From the NCBI RefSeq assembly GCF_003119195.2, contig NZ_CP022256.1:1-64000 (forward strand): 64,000 nt of DNA, in the 5' to 3' direction. Below the pieces are notes generated by a model. The model was not told the DNA's origin, searched no databases, and was given only the letters and a program-made list of their open reading frames with translations. The position numbers and the translations under genes were made by a program. This DNA is from Azospirillum baldaniorum (lineage in GTDB: Bacteria; Pseudomonadota; Alphaproteobacteria; Azospirillales; Azospirillaceae). Shown here piece after piece: positions 1-8,914 of this stretch; the stretch's first letter is position 1; each line of letters starts with the position of its first letter.

Positions 1-512
1 CCCACTGCGGCGGCCGCGGCCGGCCGCGGCGCACCAGATCGACGATCCGGCGGTCGAAGGCGTGCTTGGACCAGCCATAGGCGTTGAGCGGACGAAGCTC
101 GGCCAGGGCCGCCGGGTCGTTGTCATCCACGAACCCCCGCGCACCGTCGCCGTAGGTGGCGGCCGAGGAGGCGTAGATCAGCGGCACGCCGCCGGCGGCG
201 CACCATTCCCAAAGATGGGCCGAGAATTTTATGTTCGTGTCGACGATCAGATCGACGTCGGTGGCGGTCGTCGCGGAAATGGCCCCCATATGGACCACCG
301 CGCGCACGGTGCCCGCCGTACGGTCAAGGAAAGCCGGAAGCTCCGCCGGCGCCACGAAATCCGCCACCAGATGCTTGGCGAGATTCCGCCACTTCTGGCC
401 GCTGCGCAGCCGGTCGCAGACCACGATCTCACAGTCGTTCCAGCCGTGCAGGGCGGCGGCGATGTTCGAGCCGATGAAGCCGGCCCCCGGTGACGATGAT
501 GATGTCAGTCAT
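1..512 (-). CDS. hldD: ADP-L-glycero-D-manno-heptose-6-epimerase, 5' part, frameshifted near the start
   Basis: This enzyme epimerises ADP-D-glycero-heptose to the L-glycero form used for LPS inner core. The frame has a nucleotide-binding start (GFIGSN), a heptose-epimerase stretch (VVHMGAISATT), the SSAATYG segment and the YxxxK catalytic pair in YGWSKHAF. The 3' end is cut by the window edge. An ATG at 512 opens with MTDIIIVTGG, but the frame is lost at a run of five C on the plus strand (484-488). Everything downstream is in another frame, with a stop just upstream of the join. This is either a sequencing indel or a real lesion. gmhB near 44.1 kb and the GT9 gene at 17.1 kb belong to the same heptose pathway. 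The family call is firm; whether the gene is intact is not. Confidence 0.8.
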
Positions 513-779
513 GAACGGACCATAGATACCGGGGTGTTGCCCAAGGTGACCGGCCGATGCCCCCGCTTGAGGTGCCAAGGCAGCCTTTATGAGGAGGAAC
601 TTTCATATACCATCTGGTTGGCCCCGTCTTCTGGCTTTGCAGCATCGCTGTCCAATTCACCGGCAGACGGGAAGAAAGGCGCGTCGAGCGTCCTTTTCTT
701 CCATACCCTGGCCACATCCGGTTGCCATGCGGCAACCGGATCGGCGCCCCATACCGCCAACGCACTGTTGACACTTCGT

Positions 780-2985
780 TAATTGAAAAACCGTTGCCCA
801 GCTCTCTTCCGAGCCGGCTGTGGACCGGCGACGGAGCCTCCCCCTGCCCCCGCATCCATTGGCGCAGAAGAAGGCCGCCGCCGCTCCTTTGGATTCCCGA
901 CCCTCAGGTCGTCTGGCCGGTCTCCGAGACGAGGGCTGCTTCGCAGACGATGGAGCCGCTTTCCAGTCGGCGGCCCGTGGCTTCTTGGCCAATGAGGCGG
1001 CCATCATGCCATCCTTCTCCGAAGCCTCCCCGTTGGCCTCGGAGCGGATTTCAGAAAGGACCTCGAGCCCAGCCCCGGATTCCGCCTTCGGCTGCGTCCC
1101 GTTGTGATGGACTCCGTTGTGCTGGGCCGCAGCGGCGGGCTGATGCCATTCGATGCCGACGAGGAGAACGCCGAGGCACCGGAAGTCCGAGCCAAGCCCG
1201 ACATCCTGCGGAACCAGCGCGCTGTCCGTAACCAGGGACACCTTCATGAGGCTCCCGGCCCGGCCCGTTCCGGACGGCAACTCGACGGGTACGGCCTGCG
1301 CGTCCATGTGCGACATCGTCCGGCTGGTCACGACGACGTCGTCGATCAGGACATCGACCCGCGCCTGACCTTGATGACCGGCAGAGACCGCGGCGCAATG
1401 CAGCGTCATGCGGGAGCCCGGGCGCATATCCGTGGGGATCGCGATCCAGATGTCTCCACGCTCCCCGTTGGTCCAACGGCCGAGCGCCTCCCTGACATGC
1501 CAGTTGGGGAACAGGGGCGACCCGCTCCAGCGCCTCGTCGACGCGGCCAGGAAGGCCTTTTCCGGCAGGGTGGCCCAAGCGTTTCAGCTCCACCTCGGCG
1601 ACCCGAAGGCCAAGCAGGCGGCGGTCGCCGGACATGCCCAAGCGCTGCGGGCTGACGGCCCGCGTTCCGACGGAACGCGATCGTGATCTCCTTGCTCCCC
1701 TGCGGCAGCGCGGAACCGAGACCGAGGGGCACGATCCGCGACACCAAGCCGACATTCGGAGCGGTCAGATCGACCGGAACGCGATGTCGGTGCCTTCGAC
1801 GGCGATTGTGGCCTTGTCGTCCGGCTTTGCCCGTCGACAGCGCCGCGACCTCCAGCAACAGAAGCTCGTTCCGGCCCTCGATGTTCACGGTGCAATCGAG
1901 ACGCCCAAGGTCGCCGATCGACCAGACGCCCTGCTCCTCCGCCGCGTACCAACCCCAGGGCATGAACGCCCGCTGGACCGCCGCGTTGGCCGAGGACAGC
2001 ACGACGCTCCGGGCCCGCTCGGCAGTCGGGGATGGTGCGCTGGGCCTGCGGAAACGGGCTGGTCCAATCGGAGCTGGGCGATCACGAATTCGCCCGGCCC
2101 AGCCTCCTGATTGCCGATCATCCCGAGTCGACAGGAAGACGATCTCGGCGGGATCCCTCTTCAACAGGACCGCCATCGGCAGAACCATGCGCCGGGAGCT
2201 CGGCACGTCGGTCTCGATGGTCCAGCTGTCGACAAACTCGTCGTTCACCAGCACCGAGACCACAAGGCTTTCGCCAGCGGAAACGTCCGCGACGATGGCC
2301 GCCTCCAACATCGCGTCGCTTTGCGCGACAGATCGATGGTGCCGCCCCGCAGGCGAAGGCTGCCCTCTGGGACCGGAAGCCGTCGAAATGGACGGTCGCG
2401 GCGTCCGACCCGCGAGCTGCGCGTCGTCCACCGCCGCCGCCATCCAGCTGCGGTTCACCGGGTAGCGGGACGCGCCGCGCTGAGCCTGAACGCCTGCGCG
2501 AGGTTCAGCGTGGGCGGGGCGCGAGCGCGCCACGAAGCTCGCTGCGCGTCGCCAGCAGGTCGAGGCTGTTCGTCGTCGTCGACACGCTTGCAGGCTGAAG
2601 CCGGTCACGCCGAGACCGAGGAGACGATGGTCTTCGGAATTCGCGACGACCTCGCTGACCTTGTATCTTTCCATCGCGGTCAACTCGATGACGATCTGCC
2701 CATCGTCGTCGATCAACCCTTCGGAATCAGCGCCTTGCCGGCAGCGTAGGGCCAGCCGCCCCGCCCGTCGTGGAGCGGAAATCCCAGTCGGCGACTTTCA
2801 CGCCGTTGGCAACGACGCTGCAACGGTCCGTCTTGTTCGCCTTGCTGAAATGCTTGGCGATCACCGTCAGGATCAGATCCTCGTCCGGCTTCGCCGTCAG
2901 GACGACGCGAATCCTCGCCGTGCGCGAGCTTGCCCAGGCCCCCAGCCTTCGCGCTGGAACCAGCCGCCATGACGGTAGCGCGGCA
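780..2985 (-). pseudogene. Frameshift-riddled 3' part of the giant glycosyltransferase gene (repeated C-terminal modules)
   Basis: This is the continuation of the gene that starts at 6270. Coding sense persists on the minus strand down to about position 780 but jumps between all three frames at least eight times. Recognisable pieces include LTAKPDEDLILTVI, DDDGQIVIELTAMERY, NEFVDSW-like segments, MPWGWYAAEEQGVWSIGDL and LFPNWHVREALGRWTNGERG. Three module-closing motifs are visible (DHRLLGLGVTGF, DRRLLGLRVAEVEL, SDFRCLGVLLVGIEW). I read it as three or more copies of a beta-rich module opening with GW..E..G.W and closing with D.R.LG. The true stop may be the TAA near 780. Preserved sense between shifts points to sequence errors or very recent decay rather than an old pseudogene. 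Confidence 0.55.
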
Positions 2986-5900
2986 CGGCTCCTCCGCGGT
3001 GAACAGCACGAGATCGCCGAGCGTGTAAAAGTCGCGCCGGGCCGGAACCAGGGGCGTGGACAAAGCCTTCAGCATCCCCGCGGCCGTGTCCATCCACGAG
3101 GTCGGAACATACTCGTCGCGGATGCGGGCTTCCTTCGCGTCACGGGCGCTCTTCGACGTCGCGTAGTGCTGGATGGCCGCCGCCCAGAGCTTGCGGTCCA
3201 GAGGGTCGAGCAGATCGGTGAGCGTGGGGGCGATTTCCGGAACCGAGGAGCGGTTCGACGCCACGCAGATCTTGCCGTAGCTGAGGCTTTCACCGACGGG
3301 CAGCCCCCAGCCTTCGTAAAGCGACGGGTAGACCGTGAACAGGCAGGTCCGATAGAGCCAGTCGAGAAGGGCGTCGTCGACGTCGTTCAGAATATGGATG
3401 TGCCGGTTGACCAGGCGATCCTCCTGGATCGTCCGGGCCATCTCGCCGCCGTTCCACAACACCCCGCCGGCGATCACCAGATGCGGGCAGCGATCGCCCA
3501 TCGTCGTCCGGAGCATGGTCCAGACGTCGTACAGAAGCCCGTAGTTCTTCCGCGCGTGGATGCCGCCGGTGGCGAGGATGAAGGGAACCTTGGAGAATTT
3601 CGCCTGGATCGCCCGGCCTTTCTCGGACATCTCCATGGCGAAGATGCCGATGGCGTCGGCCAGCCGGAACTTGCCGATCGAGCACAGGTCGAGATCCGTT
3701 TCGAGCGCAAGCGCCTCAAGGTCCGAACGCGTGTTGTCGGAATAGGCGAGCAGGCGATCCGTCGTCTGAAGCAGCGTGTTCAGGTTCGCCGTGAAGCGTC
3801 CGGAATAGCCGTCCAGGAACCAATGCGGGAACAGCACCGGGGTCAGATCGTGCATCAGCACCGACAGTTCGAGCCGGTGCTCAATGGCGAAAGTCGACAG
3901 GAAATGGACGTAGGAGGCGTTCTGCATCCAGCTGCTGCCGACCACGACGAACCGGGAGCCCGGACGGAAGGTCCCCTTCTCGATCGGGAACACGGTCGTC
4001 GCCTGGAGATAGGCGGACAGCAGGTCGCGGGCGACGATCGATTGGGGAATTTCGACGAAGCCGACCTCGACCGATCTCCACACCACGAAGCGGACCCGCA
4101 CCCCCTTAGTGGCAAGAAGGGCGGTGGCCATCGAACGCTCCACCCGCACGATGCCGGACCGGGTGGTGGCGTTGTTGGCCAGGGTGGTCAGATCGAAGAC
4201 GATCTCGAGGGGGTCCTGGACCTCGCCCGTCTCTGCGGCGGCCTTTTCGTTATGGACCGGCACGGGCAGCGGCGCCACGCGCGCGACGCCGGGCGGACGA
4301 ATTCCGGCCGCGCGGCGCGCGGCGACCTCCTCGTAGACGTCGGTCACGGCGGTCGTGTGGACGTCCCAGGAGAAGGAGCGGGCGACATGATCCTTGAGGG
4401 ATTCACGGTCGCCGTCGGACCAACCGCCTTCCCAGGCCTCCAGAACGGCCTGGCGGATGGAGGCCGGGTCGGCGGGGTCGCAGTAAAGGGCGCGATCGCC
4501 GAAATACTCCCGCTCCGACGACCGGTCGCTCAGCACCATCCGCGCACCGGCCGCGCCGGCCTCAAGCGCGGCGAGCGGGGCTCCCTCCGCCCAGCTCGGC
4601 AGGGTGAAGACGCGGGCTCCGGCGATGGCCGAGCGCAGCATTTCCGAGCCCGGCTCCAGGCGATCGATGATAAGAAGGTTCGGTCCGCCGAAGGACTTCA
4701 CGAGCCGCAGATACTCCTCGTCGCCGGGATGGCCGATGAGGACGAGCGGAATGCCGGTGTCGCGCAGCGCCAGGGCGAGCAGGAGCTGGTTCTTGCGGTG
4801 CTCGATCCGGGCGACGCACAGCACATAGTCCTTCAGCCCGTAAGCCGAGCGGAACAGGTCCGGATCGCCGCAGGAGAAGAGCGCGGCATCGACCGGGTTG
4901 CGGACGATCCGGCTGACCTCGGGCAGGGAGGGCACCAGCGTCGCCGTCAGCGCGCGTTCCCGCTCGCCAAGGAAGACGAAGGCGTCCGCCGTCTCCGCCA
5001 ACTCGCGCAGGGCGTCGAGGTAACCGGGCTCAGGCTCCCCGCGCAGGCCGTCCTCCGACCGCATGGCCTGACGGGTTCTGGCCCAGGCCATCGCCGCTTC
5101 CGCGTGCTCCGGCGAGGTAGCGCTGCGGAAGACGCGCAGGATGTCGGCCTGCCAGAGCCCGGCCTCGGACAGGTCGAGCATGATGGGAGAGAAGACGAAC
5201 GGCTTGCCAAGCGTCGCTGCCCGGCGGGCGATCCGGACAGCCGAAACCGGCGGCCACACATTGTAGGCGTGGACCAGATCGTAGCGGGGCAGGTCGACCG
5301 TCGGATAGCGAAGCGCGGCCGCCTCGATATCCTTCTGCCGCAGGGCCTGGGCGGTGCGCGGAATACGGACGCTGGGGCCCCCGATGACGGTGCTCTCCAG
5401 CCCATGGCTCAGCAGGGCGACGGAACGGACCCGGCGGCACGAGACCGGAGCGCTGGTCGGCACGAGGTTCCGCTCCGTTGCAAGGCGGCGGAACAGCGCG
5501 TCATGCCCCTCGGCCCAAGCGTCCCAGGTCATGCCGGACACGGCCTCGCGCAGGGCGAATTTCTTCTCGCGCAGGCCGCACAGAACCGCGCGCAGCGACT
5601 GCGCATCGCCGTTGTCGAAGGGAATGTGCGGAAAATCCTGAACCCACCCGGTGTTCGAACCGATCACCGGAACGCCGGAAGCCAGGGCTTCCAGGACGCA
5701 CATCGGGCCGCCTTCATTGGTCGCCGGCACCAGAATGTAGTCCATGGAGCGGTAGAAGGCCGGCAGTTCCTCGTCGGTCAGCTTCAGCGCCGGTCCGGGC
5801 CACCCTTCGCCGGTGAAGTGCCACTCGATCCCCGGAATGTCCATGACCGCATTGACGAGCGCCTCTCCCTTGCGGCCCGTGTGATAGGTGCGGCCGACGA

Positions 5901-6270
5901 CGGCGATCTTCAGGGTGGGGGCGAAGCGGTCAAGATCGACACCCGGCGAAATCACCGTGTTCGCTATGCCGGCGTCCGCCAGTATCCGCCCGGTCGCCTT
6001 CGACATGGCGATGGCCGCGTCGACGTCACGCGCCGCGGTCAGAAACCGCCCCGCCGTGGCCGGGTCCTGTTCCTGGTGCGTGAAAAGCGCCACCTCTACT
6101 GGAGAGACGCGCTCCTTACGGCATCCGTAAGTTATATAATATTGAATAGGGGAAGAGGCATCGGGCAATGTATCAAAACGAACGTAAGAAAGCCTCTTTG
6201 CAATTTCATTTGCCAGACGTTCAAGAATCCATCCACGGTCCGACAAAACGATGTGAACGAGGCGGTTCAT
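2713..6270 (-). CDS. Giant multidomain protein with three tandem glycosyltransferase domains
   Basis: Three glycosyltransferase-like domains follow each other in about 1185 residues. The first carries the EGGPMCVLEALASG nucleotide-sugar motif near residue 185. The second has ARIEHRKNQ and EGAPLAALEAG near 560. The third has GGIHARKNYG and YEGWGLPVGESLSYG near 990. All resemble GT4 retaining enzymes with GT-B folds. I start at the second methionine (6270, MNRLVHIVL), which has GAGAG a few bases upstream; an in-frame ATG at 6288 is possible. The frame is lost after about 2985, so the last ~90 residues to the stop at 2713 are largely out of frame and the natural protein should run on to near 780 (about 1800 residues). 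It probably adds several sugars to a surface glycan. Specificity is unknown. Confidence 0.8.
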   Translation of the reverse strand: MNRLVHIVLSDRGWILERLANEIAKRLSYVRFDTLPDASSPIQYYITYGCRKERVSPVEVALFTHQEQDPATAGRFLTAARDVDAAIAMSKATGRILADAGIANTVISPGVDLDRFAPTLKIAVVGRTYHTGRKGEALVNAVMDIPGIEWHFTGEGWPGPALKLTDEELPAFYRSMDYILVPATNEGGPMCVLEALASGVPVIGSNTGWVQDFPHIPFDNGDAQSLRAVLCGLREKKFALREAVSGMTWDAWAEGHDALFRRLATERNLVPTSAPVSCRRVRSVALLSHGLESTVIGGPSVRIPRTAQALRQKDIEAAALRYPTVDLPRYDLVHAYNVWPPVSAVRIARRAATLGKPFVFSPIMLDLSEAGLWQADILRVFRSATSPEHAEAAMAWARTRQAMRSEDGLRGEPEPGYLDALRELAETADAFVFLGERERALTATLVPSLPEVSRIVRNPVDAALFSCGDPDLFRSAYGLKDYVLCVARIEHRKNQLLLALALRDTGIPLVLIGHPGDEEYLRLVKSFGGPNLLIIDRLEPGSEMLRSAIAGARVFTLPSWAEGAPLAALEAGAAGARMVLSDRSSEREYFGDRALYCDPADPASIRQAVLEAWEGGWSDGDRESLKDHVARSFSWDVHTTAVTDVYEEVAARRAAGIRPPGVARVAPLPVPVHNEKAAAETGEVQDPLEIVFDLTTLANNATTRSGIVRVERSMATALLATKGVRVRFVVWRSVEVGFVEIPQSIVARDLLSAYLQATTVFPIEKGTFRPGSRFVVVGSSWMQNASYVHFLSTFAIEHRLELSVLMHDLTPVLFPHWFLDGYSGRFTANLNTLLQTTDRLLAYSDNTRSDLEALALETDLDLCSIGKFRLADAIGIFAMEMSEKGRAIQAKFSKVPFILATGGIHARKNYGLLYDVWTMLRTTMGDRCPHLVIAGGVLWNGGEMARTIQEDRLVNRHIHILNDVDDALLDWLYRTCLFTVYPSLYEGWGLPVGESLSYGKICVASNRSSVPEIAPTLTDLLDPLDRKLWAAAIQHYATSKSARDAKEARIRDEYVPTSWMDTAAGMLKALSTPLVPARRDFYTLGDLVLFTAEEPCRATVMAAGSSAKAGGLGKLAHGEDSRRPDGEAGRGSDPDGDRQAFQQGEQDGPLQRRCQRRESRRLGFPLHDGRGGWPYAAGKALIPKG

Positions 6271-6507
6271 CACACTCTCTTCTGGCAAATTTCAGATGCT
6301 CATCGACTTTAAGACGACAAAAGAACAAATGCCGTCCAATTCATTCCATACCATTCGACGATGCAGACGGTAAACAACTTTTCAAGTTGAGCCGTGAATC
6401 AAAAAATATCACAGGGAAACAAAATATGCGGGGATCAGCAAACAGGAAAAAATTCTTGATGCTGAAGCCGCGAATGGCGTAGGATCGCGTTACAAAGAGA
6501 GGAGACT

Positions 6508-6540
6508 CGCCCGCCCGGCACCGCCGAGGCGGGTTTTTTC
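6508..6540 (+). terminator. Rho-independent terminator upstream of the phage-like genes
   Basis: A CCCGCC/GGCGGG stem (6510-6515 with 6528-6533) is followed by six T. It lies in the AT-rich divergent gap 6271-6571, after no recognisable plus-strand gene. It could be an attenuator for the next gene or a leftover of a lost upstream gene. Nothing else was recognised in this gap. Confidence 0.6.
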
Positions 6541-6571
6541 GTGCCTGAGCCACATGAAAAAGGAGATTTTT

Positions 6572-6892
6572 ATGAGAGACTTGCTGACTCATAAGGACGC
6601 TATGGGCACACCGAGCGCCGTGCTCTCCGTCTCCGATTCCCGCTACGCCCTGGTGCTCGCCGCCGGGACGGGAAAGACGGTTTCGGTGCCTAACGATGCG
6701 AAAACAGTCCTTTTTGCGTCCACCGGCCCCTTCTGGGTGCAGTATGGAGCCGCCGCGGTTCTCCCGGTGGCGGACGACGTGAGCGGCGTGGCGCCCGAAC
6801 TGGCCCCCGCAGCGCGCAGACTGGACGGAACGACCTTGCTGGGGCTGGTCGCCCCGTCCGACTGCACCGTCTCCCTGACCTTCTTCGGGTGA
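6572..6892 (+). CDS. Small phage-tail-region-like protein
   Basis: This protein of 106 residues has no signal peptide or membrane segment. It is rich in short beta-strand-like stretches (SALVLSVSDSRYAL-type pattern, then FWVQYG, PELAPAARRLDG, VAPSDCTVSLTFFG). I recall similar small proteins next to tail-fibre genes in alphaproteobacterial prophages, so I infer a virion-associated or phage-derived origin, without a known function. The start at 6572 is chosen over an in-frame ATG at 6554 because AAAAGGAG sits at ideal distance before it. It is the first of three closely spaced plus-strand genes. The phage link is recall, not a database result. Confidence 0.5.
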   Translation: MRDLLTHKDAMGTPSAVLSVSDSRYALVLAAGTGKTVSVPNDAKTVLFASTGPFWVQYGAAAVLPVADDVSGVAPELAPAARRLDGTTLLGLVAPSDCTVSLTFFG

Positions 6893-6896
6893 CGCC

Positions 6897-7562
6897 ATGA
6901 CCGCCCCCTATACGCTCAGCCTGATCAGCACACCGCCGGTCAATCTTACCCCCTACGCCGCCAAAGCCGACCCGAGCTTCACCGGCACGGCGACCTTCGC
7001 AGGCAGCGTGCAACTGGCAGCCGGCAGTCTCGCCGCCCCTTCACTCAGTTTTTCCAGTGACGCCGACACCGGCTTCTGCCGGCCGGCCAACGACCAGATG
7101 ACGTTGGTCGCCGGTGGAGGAGCCGTGTTCCGAGCCGCCGCCGTCACCGGGCAGGTGAACAATCTGGTCGTGTTCTCCGGAGCGTCCGGCGCCCCTCCGG
7201 TCATCGCGGCGGAAGGCGCGGACGCCAACATCGGCCTGCGCCTGATGAGCAAGGGAAGCATGCAGGACTCTTCCGATATCCTGCTGCTGAACGGGGCCGG
7301 CCGATCACTCGCCCGCTTCGGCAGCGGCACTGGTGGGACCATTGTCAACTCCCTGCTCGTCCGCGCCCAATCATCCGGACAGCCGGTGCAGATTTACGCC
7401 GAAGGGAACGACGCCAGCATCGACTTGGCGCTGTATGCGAAGGGCAGCACCGGGCGCATCCGCTTCGGCACCTTCACGGTCGGCAGCGACGCACCCGTCA
7501 CCGGCTTCATCGAGATCAGGGACGGTTCAGGCGCGCTGCGCAAGCTCGCCGTGATCGCCTGA
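6897..7562 (+). CDS. Tail-fibre-like repetitive beta protein
   Basis: This 221-residue protein starts four bases after the previous stop. A short N-terminal part (PVNLTPYAAKADPSFTG) leads into a FTGTATFAGSV segment and then SFSSDADTGFCRPANDQM. The SDADTGF/Y-RPA pattern is typical of the fibre shafts and head domains of phage tail proteins. Later repeats (EGADANIGLRLMSKG, EGNDASIDLALYAKG) have the same register, about 75 residues apart, suggesting a repeated triple-stranded beta shaft. Likely a fibre or receptor-binding type protein of phage descent. No neighbouring capsid, portal or terminase genes are present. Confidence 0.55.
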   Translation: MTAPYTLSLISTPPVNLTPYAAKADPSFTGTATFAGSVQLAAGSLAAPSLSFSSDADTGFCRPANDQMTLVAGGGAVFRAAAVTGQVNNLVVFSGASGAPPVIAAEGADANIGLRLMSKGSMQDSSDILLLNGAGRSLARFGSGTGGTIVNSLLVRAQSSGQPVQIYAEGNDASIDLALYAKGSTGRIRFGTFTVGSDAPVTGFIEIRDGSGALRKLAVIA

Positions 7563-7589
7563 CACCCCACGTCAAGAGGAGCATTCACC

Positions 7590-7892
7590 ATGGCGCTCAT
7601 CAAGCCTATCCCCACGCCCTTCGGCCCCGACGCCGCTTACTGGCATATTCTGGCCTTCGAGGCCAACCGCCCCCAGGGAGCCGCCCGCACCGTCCTGGCC
7701 GGCTACGTGAATGCAGACACCCGCGCCTCCGGCTGCCGCCCGCTCGCCACCATCACGCTGGATTTGGCTGGTCCTCTCTTCCCCGGCACCGAGGAAGGCA
7801 TCCGCTACACCGACCTTTACGCTGCGATCAAAGTTGCTACCAACGATCCGAACAGTCCAGCGGCGGTGCTCGCCGGAGCAATGGACGGATAA
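7590..7892 (+). CDS. Small phage-associated protein of unknown function
   Basis: The product has 100 residues and a good ribosome binding site (AAGAGGAG) ten bases before the ATG. It starts MALIKPIPTPFG and ends with VLAGAMDG. Visible segments are AAYWHILAF and ARTVLAGYVNADTRASG, consistent with a compact alpha/beta protein. It is the last member of the three-gene phage-like cluster and is followed by a perfect inverted repeat. Similar small proteins accompany tail genes in alphaproteobacterial phages as far as I recall. No function can be given. Confidence 0.5.
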   Translation: MALIKPIPTPFGPDAAYWHILAFEANRPQGAARTVLAGYVNADTRASGCRPLATITLDLAGPLFPGTEEGIRYTDLYAAIKVATNDPNSPAAVLAGAMDG

Positions 7893-7905
7893 AATGACGC
7901 TTCAC

Positions 7906-7932
7906 GCGGGATGCGGCAAAGCCGCATCCCGC
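7906..7932 (+). terminator. Perfect 12-bp inverted repeat closing the phage-like cluster
   Basis: GCGGGATGCGGC, an AAA loop and GCCGCATCCCGC form a perfect hairpin 13 bases after the last phage-like gene. No T-run follows on the plus strand, so it is a stem-loop that may stop or stabilise the transcript rather than a classical terminator. Confidence 0.5.
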
Positions 7933-8072
7933 TTCAAAAAAACTTCTCCACCCCCTCCACCTGCATAGATAGCAAAAGCCTCAGTGTATAAAAAATTTTT
8001 AGTGACCTTAATGACACAATGTGTTATTTAGAGGAAAAATTTTTCATTTTTAGCTCTCAAAAGGAGAGGTAA

Positions 8073-8909
8073 ATGGATTATTTAATTGATGGAAAACTTG
8101 GATCACCTGCCGATAATGAAAAAAGAGCGCTTCTTGCTTGGGAGCAAGGAGAAGAGTTCGTAACCAGCAAGCCAGTTCTACTCTCCATAGAATCCACCTC
8201 TGTTTGCAACCTTAGATGCGTAATGTGCCCACATGCTATTGGTGCAGTGCGCCGACCAAAGCATATGGATAAGGAGGTCGCGGATAAGCTGGAAGGATTT
8301 CTTAAATCCGCGAAGAGCATTCAACTCCATGGTATCGGAGAACCTCTCCTTAGTCCAGCATTTTGGCAATTTCTTTCAGCTGTACAAGACAATCACGAAG
8401 CACATATTGAAGTGAACAGCAACGCTGTGCTCCTAACAGATACGACAATTAGCAAAATACTAGATTCAAATTTGAAAACTATAAATATATCTCTTGATGC
8501 CTGCACTCGCGAAATGTATCAGAAAATACGCGGCGAGAAATTTGAAAAAGTATCAATGAATATAAAAAGATTGTGCGACAAACGGAGGGAAAAAGTTGAT
8601 TCAGAGCTTAAAATATGGCTCAACATGACAATTATGAAAGAAAACTACAAAGAAATTCCTTATTTTGTTTATTTCGCGAAAGCTATTGGAGCTGACCACA
8701 CGCACTTTAACGATTTAAACGCTTTCAATGCGCATACTTTGTTAAACTGGAAAGTCGAAAGAGGAGATTTTATATTTAATTATTCAGAGCAGATGATCGA
8801 CTCCGTAATAGATGAGGTTCATGAAAAACTTAAAGAAGCAAAAAGAAATGCTGAAATTCTTGGGATAGGCTTTAGCATTAGCGGAAACAAGAAACTTCAT
8901 TTGGAGTAA
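8073..8909 (+). CDS. Radical SAM protein, catalytic half
   Basis: The 278-residue product has the radical-SAM cluster motif CNLRCVMC (C-x3-C-x2-C) near residue 49, followed by a glycine-rich HGIGEPLLSP segment and SLDACTREMYQKIRG, all typical of SPASM-type radical SAM enzymes. It ends before any auxiliary iron-sulfur domain, and that domain is encoded by the next gene in a different frame. Start: AAAGGAGAGG lies just before the ATG. The gene is strikingly AT-rich with AAA/GAA/ATA-rich codon use, unlike its GC-rich neighbours, which implies recent transfer. Substrate unknown; relatives modify peptides or sugars. Confidence 0.85.
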   Translation: MDYLIDGKLGSPADNEKRALLAWEQGEEFVTSKPVLLSIESTSVCNLRCVMCPHAIGAVRRPKHMDKEVADKLEGFLKSAKSIQLHGIGEPLLSPAFWQFLSAVQDNHEAHIEVNSNAVLLTDTTISKILDSNLKTINISLDACTREMYQKIRGEKFEKVSMNIKRLCDKRREKVDSELKIWLNMTIMKENYKEIPYFVYFAKAIGADHTHFNDLNAFNAHTLLNWKVERGDFIFNYSEQMIDSVIDEVHEKLKEAKRNAEILGIGFSISGNKKLHLE

Positions 8910-8914
8910 AATCA

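Noticed and set aside
505..855. Separate small gene between hldD and the giant gene
   Set aside because: No coding sense; best seen as the untranslated end of the frameshifted gene plus a short gap.
2770..6312. Long plus-strand open frame opposite the giant glycosyltransferase gene
   Set aside because: It mirrors the codon pattern of the minus-strand gene, has no recognisable motif and is rich in Arg/Gly/Gln, as antisense frames in GC-rich DNA are.
7906..7932. Inverted repeat as a transposon end
   Set aside because: Perfect palindrome with a three-base loop and no partner copy seen near 6.5 kb; a stem-loop at a transcript end is simpler.
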